Source of the DNA: Chloroflexota bacterium
Lineage (GTDB): Bacteria > Chloroflexota > Anaerolineae > Anaerolineales > Anaerolineaceae
DNA: 64,000 bases
Direction of reading: 5' to 3'
Assembly: GCA_023381565.1 (NCBI GenBank)
Contig: JAMCRR010000053.1
Location: forward strand, 36,558-100,557
Shown: positions 7,653-15,837 of the stretch, one piece after another
Numbering within the stretch: position 1 is the first letter of the stretch
Layout: each line of letters starts with the position of its first letter
Program-made: the position numbers and the translations under genes
The notes under the pieces: generated by a model
The model's database searches: none
The model's input: only the letters and a program-made list of their open reading frames with translations
What the model was told of the DNA's origin: nothing

Positions 7653-8663
7653 ATGATTTTTTACATCACTGCATCATTGGACGACGACGGGTTGAACCAG
7701 CTTCGTTCGCTTGGAGAAGTACGCTATTACCCCCTGGCTGAAACGAAATCCCTTCTCGGGGGAAGCCGTCTGGTCCGCGCGTTGGAAGGTGTCGACGTCT
7801 TTATCACCGAAGCAGATAATCTCAAAGCCCGCGAGCTGGAACAGCTTACCAGCCTTCAGATCATCTGTTCATGCCGCGGCAACCCGGTCAATATCGACGT
7901 CCAGACCGCGACCACCAAGGGTATCCCGGTGATCCACACCCCCGGGCGCAACGCCGAGGGAGTAGCCGACCTGGCTGTTGCGTTGATGCTTATGCTCGGG
8001 CGCCACATCCTCCAGGCCGAAAGCGCTCTGCGCCGGCGTGACCCGGCGCAAGAGATGACCATGATGGCTCGGGTTTACTTCGATCTGAAAGGCACAGAAA
8101 TGTGGTGCAAGACGGTCGGGATCGTTGGTTTTGGGGCCATTGGCCGCAAGGTCGCCGCTCGCCTGCTTCCCTTTGGCTGCCAGATCATCGCTTGCGATCC
8201 CTTCGTCGAAGAGGGTGTGATGGCAGAGCACGGCGCCGGGAAAGTCGACCTCGATGCTCTGTTGGCTGCTTCGGATTACGTCACCTTGCACGTGATGCCA
8301 AACGAAGCCAATCGGGGGATGATCGGGAAGCGCGAGATCGATTTAATGAAACCCACGGCTTACTTCATCAACACCGCCCGCTCTGCACTGACGGATGAGG
8401 CAGCACTCTGCGAGGCTCTGGCCACGCATCAGATCGCCGGAGCAGGTCTTGACGTGTACGATAAAGAACCCCTGCCCCTCGACCATCCACTGATGAAACT
8501 GGAGAACGTCGTACTCCTCCCTCATATCGGAGGGAACACGTTGGAGGTCACCACTCACCAGACCCAGATCGTCGTCCCGGATATCGTGCGCTTGATCCAC
8601 GGTGAAAAACCTCATAACATCATGAACCCCGAGGTGTTGGGGAATTTCAAATTCAGAAGGTGA
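7653..8663 (+). CDS. D-2-hydroxyacid dehydrogenase family protein (phosphoglycerate dehydrogenase-like)
   Basis: 336 residues with GAAGGAG before the ATG and 18 nt after the kinase. The cofactor domain contains VGFGAIGRK (GxGxxG). The catalytic set is visible as Arg in 'NTARSALTDE', Glu in 'DVYDKEPLP' and His in 'LLPHIGGNT'. These enzymes interconvert 2-keto and D-2-hydroxy acids with NAD(P). In this operon it could interconvert the 2-hydroxyacid made by oxidation of an aldolase-derived aldehyde, for example glycolate or lactate type. A role on a phosphorylated acid is equally possible. Confidence 0.85.
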   Translation: MIFYITASLDDDGLNQLRSLGEVRYYPLAETKSLLGGSRLVRALEGVDVFITEADNLKARELEQLTSLQIICSCRGNPVNIDVQTATTKGIPVIHTPGRNAEGVADLAVALMLMLGRHILQAESALRRRDPAQEMTMMARVYFDLKGTEMWCKTVGIVGFGAIGRKVAARLLPFGCQIIACDPFVEEGVMAEHGAGKVDLDALLAASDYVTLHVMPNEANRGMIGKREIDLMKPTAYFINTARSALTDEAALCEALATHQIAGAGLDVYDKEPLPLDHPLMKLENVVLLPHIGGNTLEVTTHQTQIVVPDIVRLIHGEKPHNIMNPEVLGNFKFRR

Positions 8664-8671
8664 GATAACCG

Positions 8672-10558
8672 ATGCCCAAACCAGCATGGATCTGGAAAAC
8701 CCTGCGGGTCAACCTGCGCTCCCGCACCTGGGCGGTGGAAGAAAAGCCCGAGGAATGGACGCGCCAGTTCCTGGGTGGCAGGGCTTTTGGCGCTTACCAC
8801 CTCGTCCAAGAGGTGCCGGATCGGGCTGACCCGTTGGGACCCGAGAATAAGCTCATCCTGGCGACCGGGGTGCTCACCTATACGAAGCTATCCGGGGCGT
8901 CACGCTTCAGCGCGGTGGCAAAATCTCCCCTCACCGGCGGTTACGGGGAATCCGAAGCCGGCGGTTGGTGGGGACCCGAGCTGGTGGCTGCCGGGTTCAA
9001 TGCCATCATCCTCGAAGATCAAGCCGATACTCCGGTTTACCTCTTGATAAAGGACGGCCAGGTCGAAATCCGCGATGCCCGACCCATCTGGGGGTTGGCT
9101 AACCGGGAAGCGTACCGCTGGATCCAGGATCAGGCGGGCCGCTGCCGTGTGCTCCAGATCGGTCCGGCGGGAGAAAATTTGGTGCGTTACGCCTGCCTGA
9201 TCAATGAGCTGCGGCATATAAATGGCCGTGGGGGTATGGGCGCCGTGATGGGCTCAAAAAACTTGAAAGCCATTGCAGTCCGAGGCTCGGCAAACCCAAA
9301 AGTACTCAACCCCGAAGCATTCGCTCCGCTGCGTGAATGGCACAATCACTATCTGCTGACTTCATTCTACGGAAAATATTTTCGCCAGCACGGCACAAAC
9401 TCGGGCACAGAATATCAGAATGTGATGGGCGCCTTGCCGACGCGCAACTTCAACGAAATGACCTTCGATGAAATCGACCAGATTTCAGCAGCAGCCTTTG
9501 AGGCGGAAGCGATCAAAAGTCGGGGGACCTGCTACGGCTGCGTTCTGCGCTGCAAACCCCTTGTGTCCCTGGCCGGGGATCTGCAGGTAGACCCTGCCTT
9601 GGGCGGGCCCGAATATGAGACTGTAGCTGCGCTGGGCTCGCTCTGCGGCATCTCGGACCGAAGAGCCATTGCTAAGGGAAATGCCTTGGCAGCCGATCTG
9701 GGTCTGGACGCGATCTCTCTGGGCTCCTGCCTGGCTTTTGCCATGGAGTGTTACGAAGCCGGCTTAATTACCCCCCAGGAATCCGGTGGGGTCGAGCTGC
9801 GCTTCGGAAATGCCGAAGCCATGCTGGCCCTGATCGAGGACATTGCCTTCCGCCGCGGCCTGGGCAGCCTGCTTGCCGAAGGGGTTGCGCGCGCCGCCCG
9901 CACTTTAGGACGGGGAGCGGAAGCGTTTGCTTTGCACGTCAAGGGCCAGGAATTCCCCATGCACGACCCGCGCACTAAGTACGCTCAGGCATTGGCGTAC
10001 GCCGTCTCTCCAACCGGCGCCGAACACAATACCACGCCGTCAGACGAGATGTTCTCGAAGAAAGGGGAATTCTTCAAACAAATTATGCCCCTGGGTATCG
10101 AAAAGCCGGTCCCTGAAACCAGTCTGGAAGCCGACAAGGTCCGGTTGTATACCTACCTACACCACGAGCGTAGCCTGTACAATTCGCTCTTGATTTGCCT
10201 GCATGTGGTCGACCCGGTGACACCGTTTAATCTGAACAAACTGGTCGAAATCGTACTTGCGGTCACCGGATGGGAGGTAAGCAGTTGGGAGCTAATGAAA
10301 GTGGGCGAGCGCGGCACCACCCTGGCGCGGCTGTTCAACATCCGCCAGGGCTTTACGGCAGCTGATGACCGCCTGCCCGAGAAGATGTTCGTAGAGATCA
10401 AATCGGGTCCCAAAGCCGGTAGGGTTGTCGACCCGGGGGGCGCTCCAATCGCAATCCAACTCTATTATGGCATGATGGGCTGGGACGCCGGCGGCGTACC
10501 TACCCTGGCAAAACTGGCGGAACTTGGCCTGAGCGAGGTCATCCGCAGTCCGTTCTAA
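8672..10558 (+). CDS. Aldehyde ferredoxin oxidoreductase family protein (tungsten/molybdopterin and 4Fe-4S)
   Basis: 628 residues, the normal AOR length, starting 8 nt after the dehydrogenase. The N-terminal domain holds the pterin-binding segment 'GRGGMGAVMGSKNLKA'. Cluster ligands are Cys287, Cys290 and Cys294 in CYGCVLRC, and Cys509 in 'LLICLHVVD'; this spacing agrees with the 288/291/295/494 set known from Pyrococcus AOR. The 'GPEYETVAALGSLCG' segment is also typical. The family oxidises aldehydes to carboxylic acids with ferredoxin, a cytoplasmic and oxygen-sensitive reaction. Coupling to a class II aldolase suggests its substrate is the small aldehyde released there. Confidence 0.92.
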   Translation: MPKPAWIWKTLRVNLRSRTWAVEEKPEEWTRQFLGGRAFGAYHLVQEVPDRADPLGPENKLILATGVLTYTKLSGASRFSAVAKSPLTGGYGESEAGGWWGPELVAAGFNAIILEDQADTPVYLLIKDGQVEIRDARPIWGLANREAYRWIQDQAGRCRVLQIGPAGENLVRYACLINELRHINGRGGMGAVMGSKNLKAIAVRGSANPKVLNPEAFAPLREWHNHYLLTSFYGKYFRQHGTNSGTEYQNVMGALPTRNFNEMTFDEIDQISAAAFEAEAIKSRGTCYGCVLRCKPLVSLAGDLQVDPALGGPEYETVAALGSLCGISDRRAIAKGNALAADLGLDAISLGSCLAFAMECYEAGLITPQESGGVELRFGNAEAMLALIEDIAFRRGLGSLLAEGVARAARTLGRGAEAFALHVKGQEFPMHDPRTKYAQALAYAVSPTGAEHNTTPSDEMFSKKGEFFKQIMPLGIEKPVPETSLEADKVRLYTYLHHERSLYNSLLICLHVVDPVTPFNLNKLVEIVLAVTGWEVSSWELMKVGERGTTLARLFNIRQGFTAADDRLPEKMFVEIKSGPKAGRVVDPGGAPIAIQLYYGMMGWDAGGVPTLAKLAELGLSEVIRSPF

Positions 10559-10582
10559 ACCTTTTTCAAGGAGGAAATTGAA

Positions 10583-10966
10583 ATGGCCGGTTTTGAAACG
10601 AAAGAGGATATGGCGAAAGTCATCACCCTGTGGATCGAGAAGATGAAAGCCGATCCCTCGATCGCCAGGCGCTGCAAAGGGGTGAATGTTACCATGGGCT
10701 ATGAAATCACCGACCTGGATTTTGCTTTCCACACTGATTTTATCGACGGAGTCGTGGACGGCGGTCTGGGTGAGGCTGATCCCCCCTCGAAAGTATTCTT
10801 GGAGATGGAAAGCGCCACCTTCGACGGCATGATGACGGGTGAGGTGGACGCTGCCTCGGCCGCCATGTCGGGAGAGATGTCGTTCTCTGGAGATATGAGC
10901 GCAGCCATGGGGCTGCAGGCTCTGCAGGAAGATTTGACCCGCATGTATCTCGAAGCCAGAGAATAG
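10583..10966 (+). CDS. Small SCP2-like domain protein in the AOR operon
   Basis: 127 residues, 24 nt after the AOR gene, with AAGGAGG before the ATG. The pattern of an alternating strand segment ('VFLEMESATFDGMMTGEVDAASA'-type), a methionine-rich 'MSGEMSFSGDMSAAMGLQAL' stretch and terminal helix resembles the SCP2 sterol-carrier fold, which binds hydrophobic ligands. No catalytic residues or membrane segments are evident. Its conserved place directly behind the oxidoreductase suggests a helper role, for example in ligand shielding or maturation, but this is inference only. Confidence 0.6.
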   Translation: MAGFETKEDMAKVITLWIEKMKADPSIARRCKGVNVTMGYEITDLDFAFHTDFIDGVVDGGLGEADPPSKVFLEMESATFDGMMTGEVDAASAAMSGEMSFSGDMSAAMGLQALQEDLTRMYLEARE

Positions 10967-10997
10967 CACTCAGGCAGGCAGAGTGTCTGAATTGATT

Positions 10998-11031
10998 CCC
11001 CGGGCACGGGTTTATGACTACGCGCCCGGGG
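10998..11031 (+). other. GC-rich stem-loop between the SCP2-like gene and the aldolase gene
   Basis: CCCCGGGC (10998-11005) pairs perfectly with GCCCGGGG (11024-11031) around an 18-nt loop. No T-run follows, so it is not a classical terminator. It lies inside the 158-nt gap separating the aldolase from the upstream operon and may be an RNA processing or stability element that sets different expression levels. Confidence 0.45.
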
Positions 11032-11124
11032 GTAAAATACCGTGTGTCGTAAATATCGTGACTTTGCCTCAGGTTGGCAGTAGAATTTGGGGTAAAGCTG
11101 ATATCTTTAGAAAGGATAATTCTT

Positions 11125-11790
11125 ATGATCATGGATACCGACCATGTGGTCACCGATTTCGAGCTGAAAGAACAACTGGTCGAAACAACCACCGAGTTAT
11201 ATCGTGCCGGCCTGGTGACCGCCACTGGCGGCAATCTCAGTGTTCGCAGTGTCGAACGTGAAAATGCCATCTGGATTACTCCCAGCCAGATCTTCAAGGG
11301 AGCGCTAAAACCAGAGCAGATGACCTTGATCGACATGGATGGGAAAAGACTCGAAGGAGACTACAAACCTTCGATTGAATCCGTCTTCCACGCCGGCGTG
11401 ATGAAGCTACGCCCGGAAATCCACGCCGTCGTCCATACCCACGCGCCCCTGGCGACAGTGTTTGGTATGATTGACCTGCAATTGCTACCGGTAACCACGG
11501 AAGCCATTTTCTTGATGGAATATCCCCATATCCCCTGGTACATGGGCGGCTCGAAGGATCTCGCTAAGGCGGTCATGGAGATGGTGGGGCAAACCAAAGC
11601 TATGGGCGCCTTCTTGCGCAACCATGGGCTGCTGACCCTGGGAAAGAGCCTGCGCCAGGCCGCAGATAATACCCTCATGGCTGAACATACCGCCAAGATC
11701 TTGCTCACCCTAAAAATGACCGGAATGGAGCCTTCGCTAATTCCGGAGAAAGCTGTGAAATTCCTGTCCCAATTTGCCGGAGCGCTGTAA
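11125..11790 (+). CDS. Class II aldolase/adducin family protein (fuculose-/ribulose-phosphate aldolase type)
   Basis: 221 residues from the ATG at 11125, which follows AAAGGA at a good distance; longer in-frame starts to 11074 lack one. The family's zinc ligands are seen as the two histidines of 'VVHTHAPLATV' and the late 'RNHGLLTLG'. 'TATGGNLSVR' is the phosphate-binding glycine stretch, and the acidic residue in 'KPSIESVFHAG' matches the catalytic Glu. Such enzymes split L-fuculose 1-phosphate, L-rhamnulose 1-phosphate or ribulose phosphate into dihydroxyacetone phosphate and a short aldehyde. The kinase upstream could supply the phosphate ester and the AOR could oxidise the aldehyde. Confidence 0.87.
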   Translation: MIMDTDHVVTDFELKEQLVETTTELYRAGLVTATGGNLSVRSVERENAIWITPSQIFKGALKPEQMTLIDMDGKRLEGDYKPSIESVFHAGVMKLRPEIHAVVHTHAPLATVFGMIDLQLLPVTTEAIFLMEYPHIPWYMGGSKDLAKAVMEMVGQTKAMGAFLRNHGLLTLGKSLRQAADNTLMAEHTAKILLTLKMTGMEPSLIPEKAVKFLSQFAGAL

Positions 11791-11993
11791 TCCGCGAGAC
11801 CTTGCTCATCGATATACCGGTCGGTAGGCGCGTAGCTTAAAACCATCCATCCCTATGAATGGGAAGGGATAGTGCTGTGTAAACGAGAACCACCCAAATA
11901 ATGTGATCCCACGCTCCCGAATTCACCGCGGGGAAATGAAAATCGAGTAAAATCATTTGGGTTTGTTAGTCGGGTTATTCAGGTTACTCAACT

Positions 11994-12003
11994 AAAGCGC
12001 TTT
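11994..12003. promoter_or_regulatory. AAAGCGCTTT palindrome upstream of the M42 operon (LacI-type operator candidate)
   Basis: A perfect 10-bp palindrome with central GCGC, the shape of LacI/GalR-family or catabolite operators, sits 42 bases before the first M42 gene. No LacI-family gene is in the window. The rest of the 255-nt gap 11791-12045 shows only a weak 6-bp hairpin and no coding potential. Confidence 0.3.
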
Positions 12004-12045
12004 CGGGGAATTATCTTTTGATATCTTCGCATTTGGGAGGTTTGC

Positions 12046-13044
12046 ATGAAGCCATTAATCAAGAAATTGGTGGAGGCGTATGGGCCGTCTGGATACGAAA
12101 GCCAGGTGCGCGACCTGGTGCGCCTCGAGGTGGAAGCCTACGCCGATGAGATCCGGGTCGATGCTCTGGGAAACTTGATCGTTCGCAAGGGAAATCCCTC
12201 CCCCGAGGGGAAAACGATTATGTTGGCCGGGCACATGGATGAGCTGGGCGTCATGGTGACTCACGTCGACGAAAAGGGTTTCCTCCGCTTCACCACGATC
12301 GGCGGGGTCTATCCACAAAACTGCCTGGGAGGGCGCGTGCGCTTCATCCAGGGGATTGAAGGCGTCATCGGGGCAGAACAGCTGGAAGGGCGTGATAAAC
12401 TGGCCACTTTCGATAAGATGTATATCGATGTCGGCGCTACCAGCCGGGAAACCTGCCCGGTGAAAGTGGGCGACGTGGCTGCTTTTGATCGTCCTTTCGT
12501 TGACCTGGGTGAGCGCCTGGTTTCCAAAGCCATGGATGACCGGATTGGCGTGGCCGTGATGGTGTCTGCCCTGCAGCAGCTCAAATCGACACCGCACCAG
12601 TTGTATTTTGTTTTCACCGTCCAGGAAGAGGTGGGCTTGCGCGGTGCAACAACGGCTGCCTTCGGGGTTAACCCCGATCTGGGTGTCGCTGTGGACGTTA
12701 CTCTGGTGGGAGATACCCCTAAGGGCATCAAGATGGACGTAGCTTTGGGCAAAGGGCCAGCCGTCAAAGTGCGCGATGATTATCTGATTGTCGATCCCCG
12801 TTTGGTAGATTGGATGGCTTCGACGGCTGCAAAAGCAAACATCCCTTATCAATACGAGGTCCTGGTCGGTGGGGGGACAGACGCCGCAGCCATCAACCTC
12901 ACTCGTGCCGGAGCACCGTCGACCTGCCTCTCCATCCCCACCCGCTACATCCATTCTCCTTCCGAGATGGTCGATTACAACGACGTGCAAAATGCAGTCC
13001 GCCTGCTGGTCGAGCTGCTCAGCAACCCGGTGCAGTTGAAATAA
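12046..13044 (+). CDS. M42-family aminopeptidase/deblocking peptidase, copy 1
   Basis: 332 residues, with GGGAGG before the ATG. The co-catalytic metal site of the M42 (TET, glutamyl aminopeptidase/'CelM') family is complete: His in 'AGHMDELG', the bridging Asp in 'SKAMDDRIGV', Glu-Glu in 'VQEEVGLRGA', Asp in 'AVDVTLV' and the final His in 'RYIHSPSEM'. A PDZ-like apical domain lies between the first two. These cytosolic enzymes form dodecameric tetrahedra that trim short peptides. It is the first of three adjacent paralogues separated by 6 and 3 nt, so the three are co-transcribed and may co-assemble. Confidence 0.9.
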   Translation: MKPLIKKLVEAYGPSGYESQVRDLVRLEVEAYADEIRVDALGNLIVRKGNPSPEGKTIMLAGHMDELGVMVTHVDEKGFLRFTTIGGVYPQNCLGGRVRFIQGIEGVIGAEQLEGRDKLATFDKMYIDVGATSRETCPVKVGDVAAFDRPFVDLGERLVSKAMDDRIGVAVMVSALQQLKSTPHQLYFVFTVQEEVGLRGATTAAFGVNPDLGVAVDVTLVGDTPKGIKMDVALGKGPAVKVRDDYLIVDPRLVDWMASTAAKANIPYQYEVLVGGGTDAAAINLTRAGAPSTCLSIPTRYIHSPSEMVDYNDVQNAVRLLVELLSNPVQLK

Positions 13045-13050
13045 GGATGC

Positions 13051-14115
13051 ATGGCAATGAGCGACCTGGTTCAATTTCTTAAAGAGATGATCTCAGCGCC
13101 CGGCCTCTCCGGTTACGAGACACCCGTGCGTGAGATTATTGCCGACCGCTGGCGTCCCCTGGTGGATGAGCTGCGTACCAGCCGGTTGGGCAGCCTGGAA
13201 GGGCTGCGTAAAGGCCGAGGCGCTGAGCCGCGCCCCAGCCTGCTTCTGGCAGCCCACATGGACGCCATCGGTTTGATCGTTTCCGGCATCGCTGGCGAAC
13301 ACCTCCGCTTTACCGAAATCGGAGGCGTGGATCCGCGCATTCTCCCCGGACAGCCCGTCCTGGTGCACGGGCGCCGGCCTCTGCCGGGCGTCATTGTACA
13401 GCCGCCTGCCGGCTTGCTCCCTCCCGACATCAAGGATAACCCGGTGCCTATGGAACGTCTGTGGGTGGACGTCGGGCTGACATCAGAAGAGGTTGCCAAC
13501 CTGGTGCATTCCGGCGATCTGATTTCCTTCGCCCAACCACCCATCGATCTATCGGGAAATATTCTCTCCGGCCACACCATGGACGACCGCGTCTCGGTGG
13601 CTGCGGTCACCTTCTGTCTTGAAGAGCTCCAAACTCGCCTTCATGCCTGGGACATTTGGGCTGTCGCTACGGTACAGGAAGAGACCAGTTTTGGCGGGGC
13701 GTATACTTCCACCTTCGGCCTTAATCCGGATATGGGCATTGCCATCGACGTCACCCACGCCAAAGGCCCCGGAACAAGCGAAGCGACTATACCGCCCCTG
13801 GGGAAGGGCCTCGTCCTGGGTATTGGGCCAAATTCCCACCCCTTCCTCTTCAAGAAGTTGAAAGAACTGGCAGAAGAGCTGGAGATCCCCTATCACATCG
13901 AGCCTTATGCGCGCCATTCAGGCACAGACGCCTACGCCATACAGGTTACCGCCGAAGGAAAGCCCAGCATGGTAATCAGCATTCCGCTGCGCTACATGCA
14001 CACTCCAGTCGAAACCGTCTCGATCAAGGACATCAAGCGGGTCGGGCGGCTGCTGGCAGCCTTTATCACCTCGCTGGACGACCAGTTCCTCCAGCAAATC
14101 AATTGGGAAGCGTAG
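13051..14115 (+). CDS. M42-family aminopeptidase, copy 2
   Basis: 354 residues from the ATG at 13051; a second ATG at 13057 is better spaced from AAGGA and may be the true start. Metal-site residues are kept: His in 'AAHMDAIG', Asp in 'GHTMDDRVSV', Glu-Glu in 'VQEETSFGGA', Asp in 'AIDVTHAKG' and His in 'RYMHTPVET'. The 'EETSFGGA' context departs from the EEVGxxGA seen in copies 1 and 3, and the segment between the first two motifs is proline-rich ('QPPAGLLPPDIKDNP'). This copy may differ in specificity or act in a hetero-oligomer. Confidence 0.88.
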   Translation: MAMSDLVQFLKEMISAPGLSGYETPVREIIADRWRPLVDELRTSRLGSLEGLRKGRGAEPRPSLLLAAHMDAIGLIVSGIAGEHLRFTEIGGVDPRILPGQPVLVHGRRPLPGVIVQPPAGLLPPDIKDNPVPMERLWVDVGLTSEEVANLVHSGDLISFAQPPIDLSGNILSGHTMDDRVSVAAVTFCLEELQTRLHAWDIWAVATVQEETSFGGAYTSTFGLNPDMGIAIDVTHAKGPGTSEATIPPLGKGLVLGIGPNSHPFLFKKLKELAEELEIPYHIEPYARHSGTDAYAIQVTAEGKPSMVISIPLRYMHTPVETVSIKDIKRVGRLLAAFITSLDDQFLQQINWEA

Positions 14116-14118
14116 CTT

Positions 14119-15210
14119 ATGGAACCGAGCATAGAGTTCAAGCAAACCGCGCCGGAGATTGGCGCAGAACAGATCCAGCTGCTGCAGAAGCTCTTAAACG
14201 CCAGCGGGGTATCGGGCGACGAGGGCGAGGTGCGTGCCATCGTCCTCGAAGAAGTGAAACCTGTTGCAGACGAGGTAAAAGTAGACTCCCTGGGAAACGT
14301 TCTGGTTACCCGGCGTGGAAAAGGTGAGAACCGCCTGCGGGTCATGCTCGACGCCCACATGGACGAAGTGGGCTTCATCGTCACCGCCGATGATGGGGAT
14401 GGTTTGTTCCAATTTTCCACAGTCGGTGGGATCGATGTTCGCCAGATCGTTGGGAAGCCGGTGCTGATCGGCAAGGATCATGTCCCCGGTGTAATTGGAG
14501 CGCGCGCCATTCACCTGACCACAGCCGAAGAACGCAGGAGGGTCATCCCCCTGGATATGCTGCGCATGGACGTTGGCCTGGGAGACGCCGGCAAGCAGGT
14601 GAAACTAGGAGACCGGGCGGTGTTCGCCAGCCGCTTCAGCCAGGTTGGCGCCAGCCTGCGCGGCAAAGCATTGGACGACAGGTTGGGCGTGGCGACCTTG
14701 ATCGAGCTGGTGAAACACGCCCCAGAGCAAACCGACCTGCTGGCGGTCTTTTCCACTCAGGAGGAGGTCGGGGGCTGGGGCGCAAAGGTGGCAGCTTTCC
14801 AGCTTAACCCCGATCTGGCGATTGCCGTCGATTCAACCCCCGCTTACGATCTGCCGGCCTGGGATGACGGTGAAAATACCATCTACAACACGCGCCTGGG
14901 CGCCGGCCCAGCAATCTATACGATGGACCGGGCCACGCTATCAGATCCTCGCCTGGTCCGCTTCCTGGCGCAAACGGCGGAAGCCAATCAGATCCCCTTC
15001 CAGTACCGCCAGCCGGGAGGCGGAGGCACCGACGCCGGGGTGATTCACATGCAAAAAGAAGGCATCCCCAGCGTTTCGGTTTCCGTCCCAGGGCGCTATG
15101 CCCATACGGCCTTTGGTCTGGCGCGCCTTTCTGATTGGGAGAATACCCTCAAACTCCTTTACCTGGCGCTCGCCGGATTATCGTCAGGCTTCTTGGATGA
15201 AATCAGATAG
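14119..15210 (+). CDS. M42-family aminopeptidase, copy 3
   Basis: 363 residues, starting 3 nt after copy 2. Metal-site residues: His in 'LDAHMDEVG', Asp in 'GKALDDRLGV', Glu-Glu in 'TQEEVGGWGA', Asp in 'AVDSTPAYD' and His in 'RYAHTAFGLA'. The last motif lacks the usual S/T-P after His, and 'AYDLPAWDDGENTIYN' is an insertion near the substrate pocket relative to copy 1. The gene's end overlaps the converging HExxH gene by 8 bp. Divergence among the three copies argues for complementary side-chain preferences rather than recent duplication. Confidence 0.88.
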   Translation: MEPSIEFKQTAPEIGAEQIQLLQKLLNASGVSGDEGEVRAIVLEEVKPVADEVKVDSLGNVLVTRRGKGENRLRVMLDAHMDEVGFIVTADDGDGLFQFSTVGGIDVRQIVGKPVLIGKDHVPGVIGARAIHLTTAEERRRVIPLDMLRMDVGLGDAGKQVKLGDRAVFASRFSQVGASLRGKALDDRLGVATLIELVKHAPEQTDLLAVFSTQEEVGGWGAKVAAFQLNPDLAIAVDSTPAYDLPAWDDGENTIYNTRLGAGPAIYTMDRATLSDPRLVRFLAQTAEANQIPFQYRQPGGGGTDAGVIHMQKEGIPSVSVSVPGRYAHTAFGLARLSDWENTLKLLYLALAGLSSGFLDEIR

Positions 15211-15832
15211 ACCAGCGGCGTAGATTCGTGCGCAGCCATTCGGCGGCTCGCGAAGGCACCCGATGCCCTGCGTCGGGGTAAACCGACCAGGCGAAGACTT
15301 CGGCGAAATAATCGGAAATACTGTTGTTGCCATATAGGGCTGCCGGCTGCCATAGGTCTTCTTGCCAGGGTAGGTTGATCCCGCCATACCATCTCCATTT
15401 GAACAAGCCTCCCGCTTTGCGAGGGGCTTGTTTTGGATTCCCACCCAGATAATAGACCAGTGCATCCGCCGGTCCTCTGCCGATGAATGTAGCCGGGAAG
15501 AAACCACCCAGGTTGTTATCCAGCAAGTGCGCCAGCTCATGCGTTACGTGAGCTTCGGCGTGAGATTTATTTGCGAACCCCCTGACCAGGAAAACCATCC
15601 GCTTGGGAAAAACCAGGCTGTATTTACCAATAAAATGGACGAAGATGGCATTCCCCAGGTGTTTTCGCACCCATTCTTGACCATCGGCGCCGGTCGTGGC
15701 TGAGACGAAATCGCCTATGCGCATCCCGCTGCAGCCGATGATCTCCAGCTCAGGAGAAGACCATTTACCCCAGAAACGCCAGCCGTATTTGTGACCCAGA
15801 TCTTCCCGCAGCTCGCCCCCAGCGTTCACCAT
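15203..15832 (-). CDS. Hypothetical HExxH metallopeptidase-like protein
   Basis: 209 residues, 5 nt downstream of the MFS exporter gene on the same strand. I do not recognise a named family. A zinc-protease motif is visible as 'HVTHELAHLLDNN' (HELAH), and about 75 residues later 'NSISDYFAEVFAWSVYP' offers a glutamate in the position gluzincins use as third ligand. A long Trp/Tyr-rich middle suggests a surface-binding protein. No signal peptide or membrane helix is evident at the annotated start. Possibly a cell-wall or anthrax-toxin-like peptidase-fold protein. The order with the exporter suggests co-expression. Confidence 0.65.
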   Translation of the reverse strand: MVNAGGELREDLGHKYGWRFWGKWSSPELEIIGCSGMRIGDFVSATTGADGQEWVRKHLGNAIFVHFIGKYSLVFPKRMVFLVRGFANKSHAEAHVTHELAHLLDNNLGGFFPATFIGRGPADALVYYLGGNPKQAPRKAGGLFKWRWYGGINLPWQEDLWQPAALYGNNSISDYFAEVFAWSVYPDAGHRVPSRAAEWLRTNLRRWSI

Positions 15833-15837
15833 CGATC

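Noticed and set aside
12055..13074. A 339-residue minus-strand frame over the first M42 gene
   Set aside because: It mirrors the M42 gene codon by codon, is His/Gln-rich as expected for an antisense frame, and lacks a ribosome-binding site.
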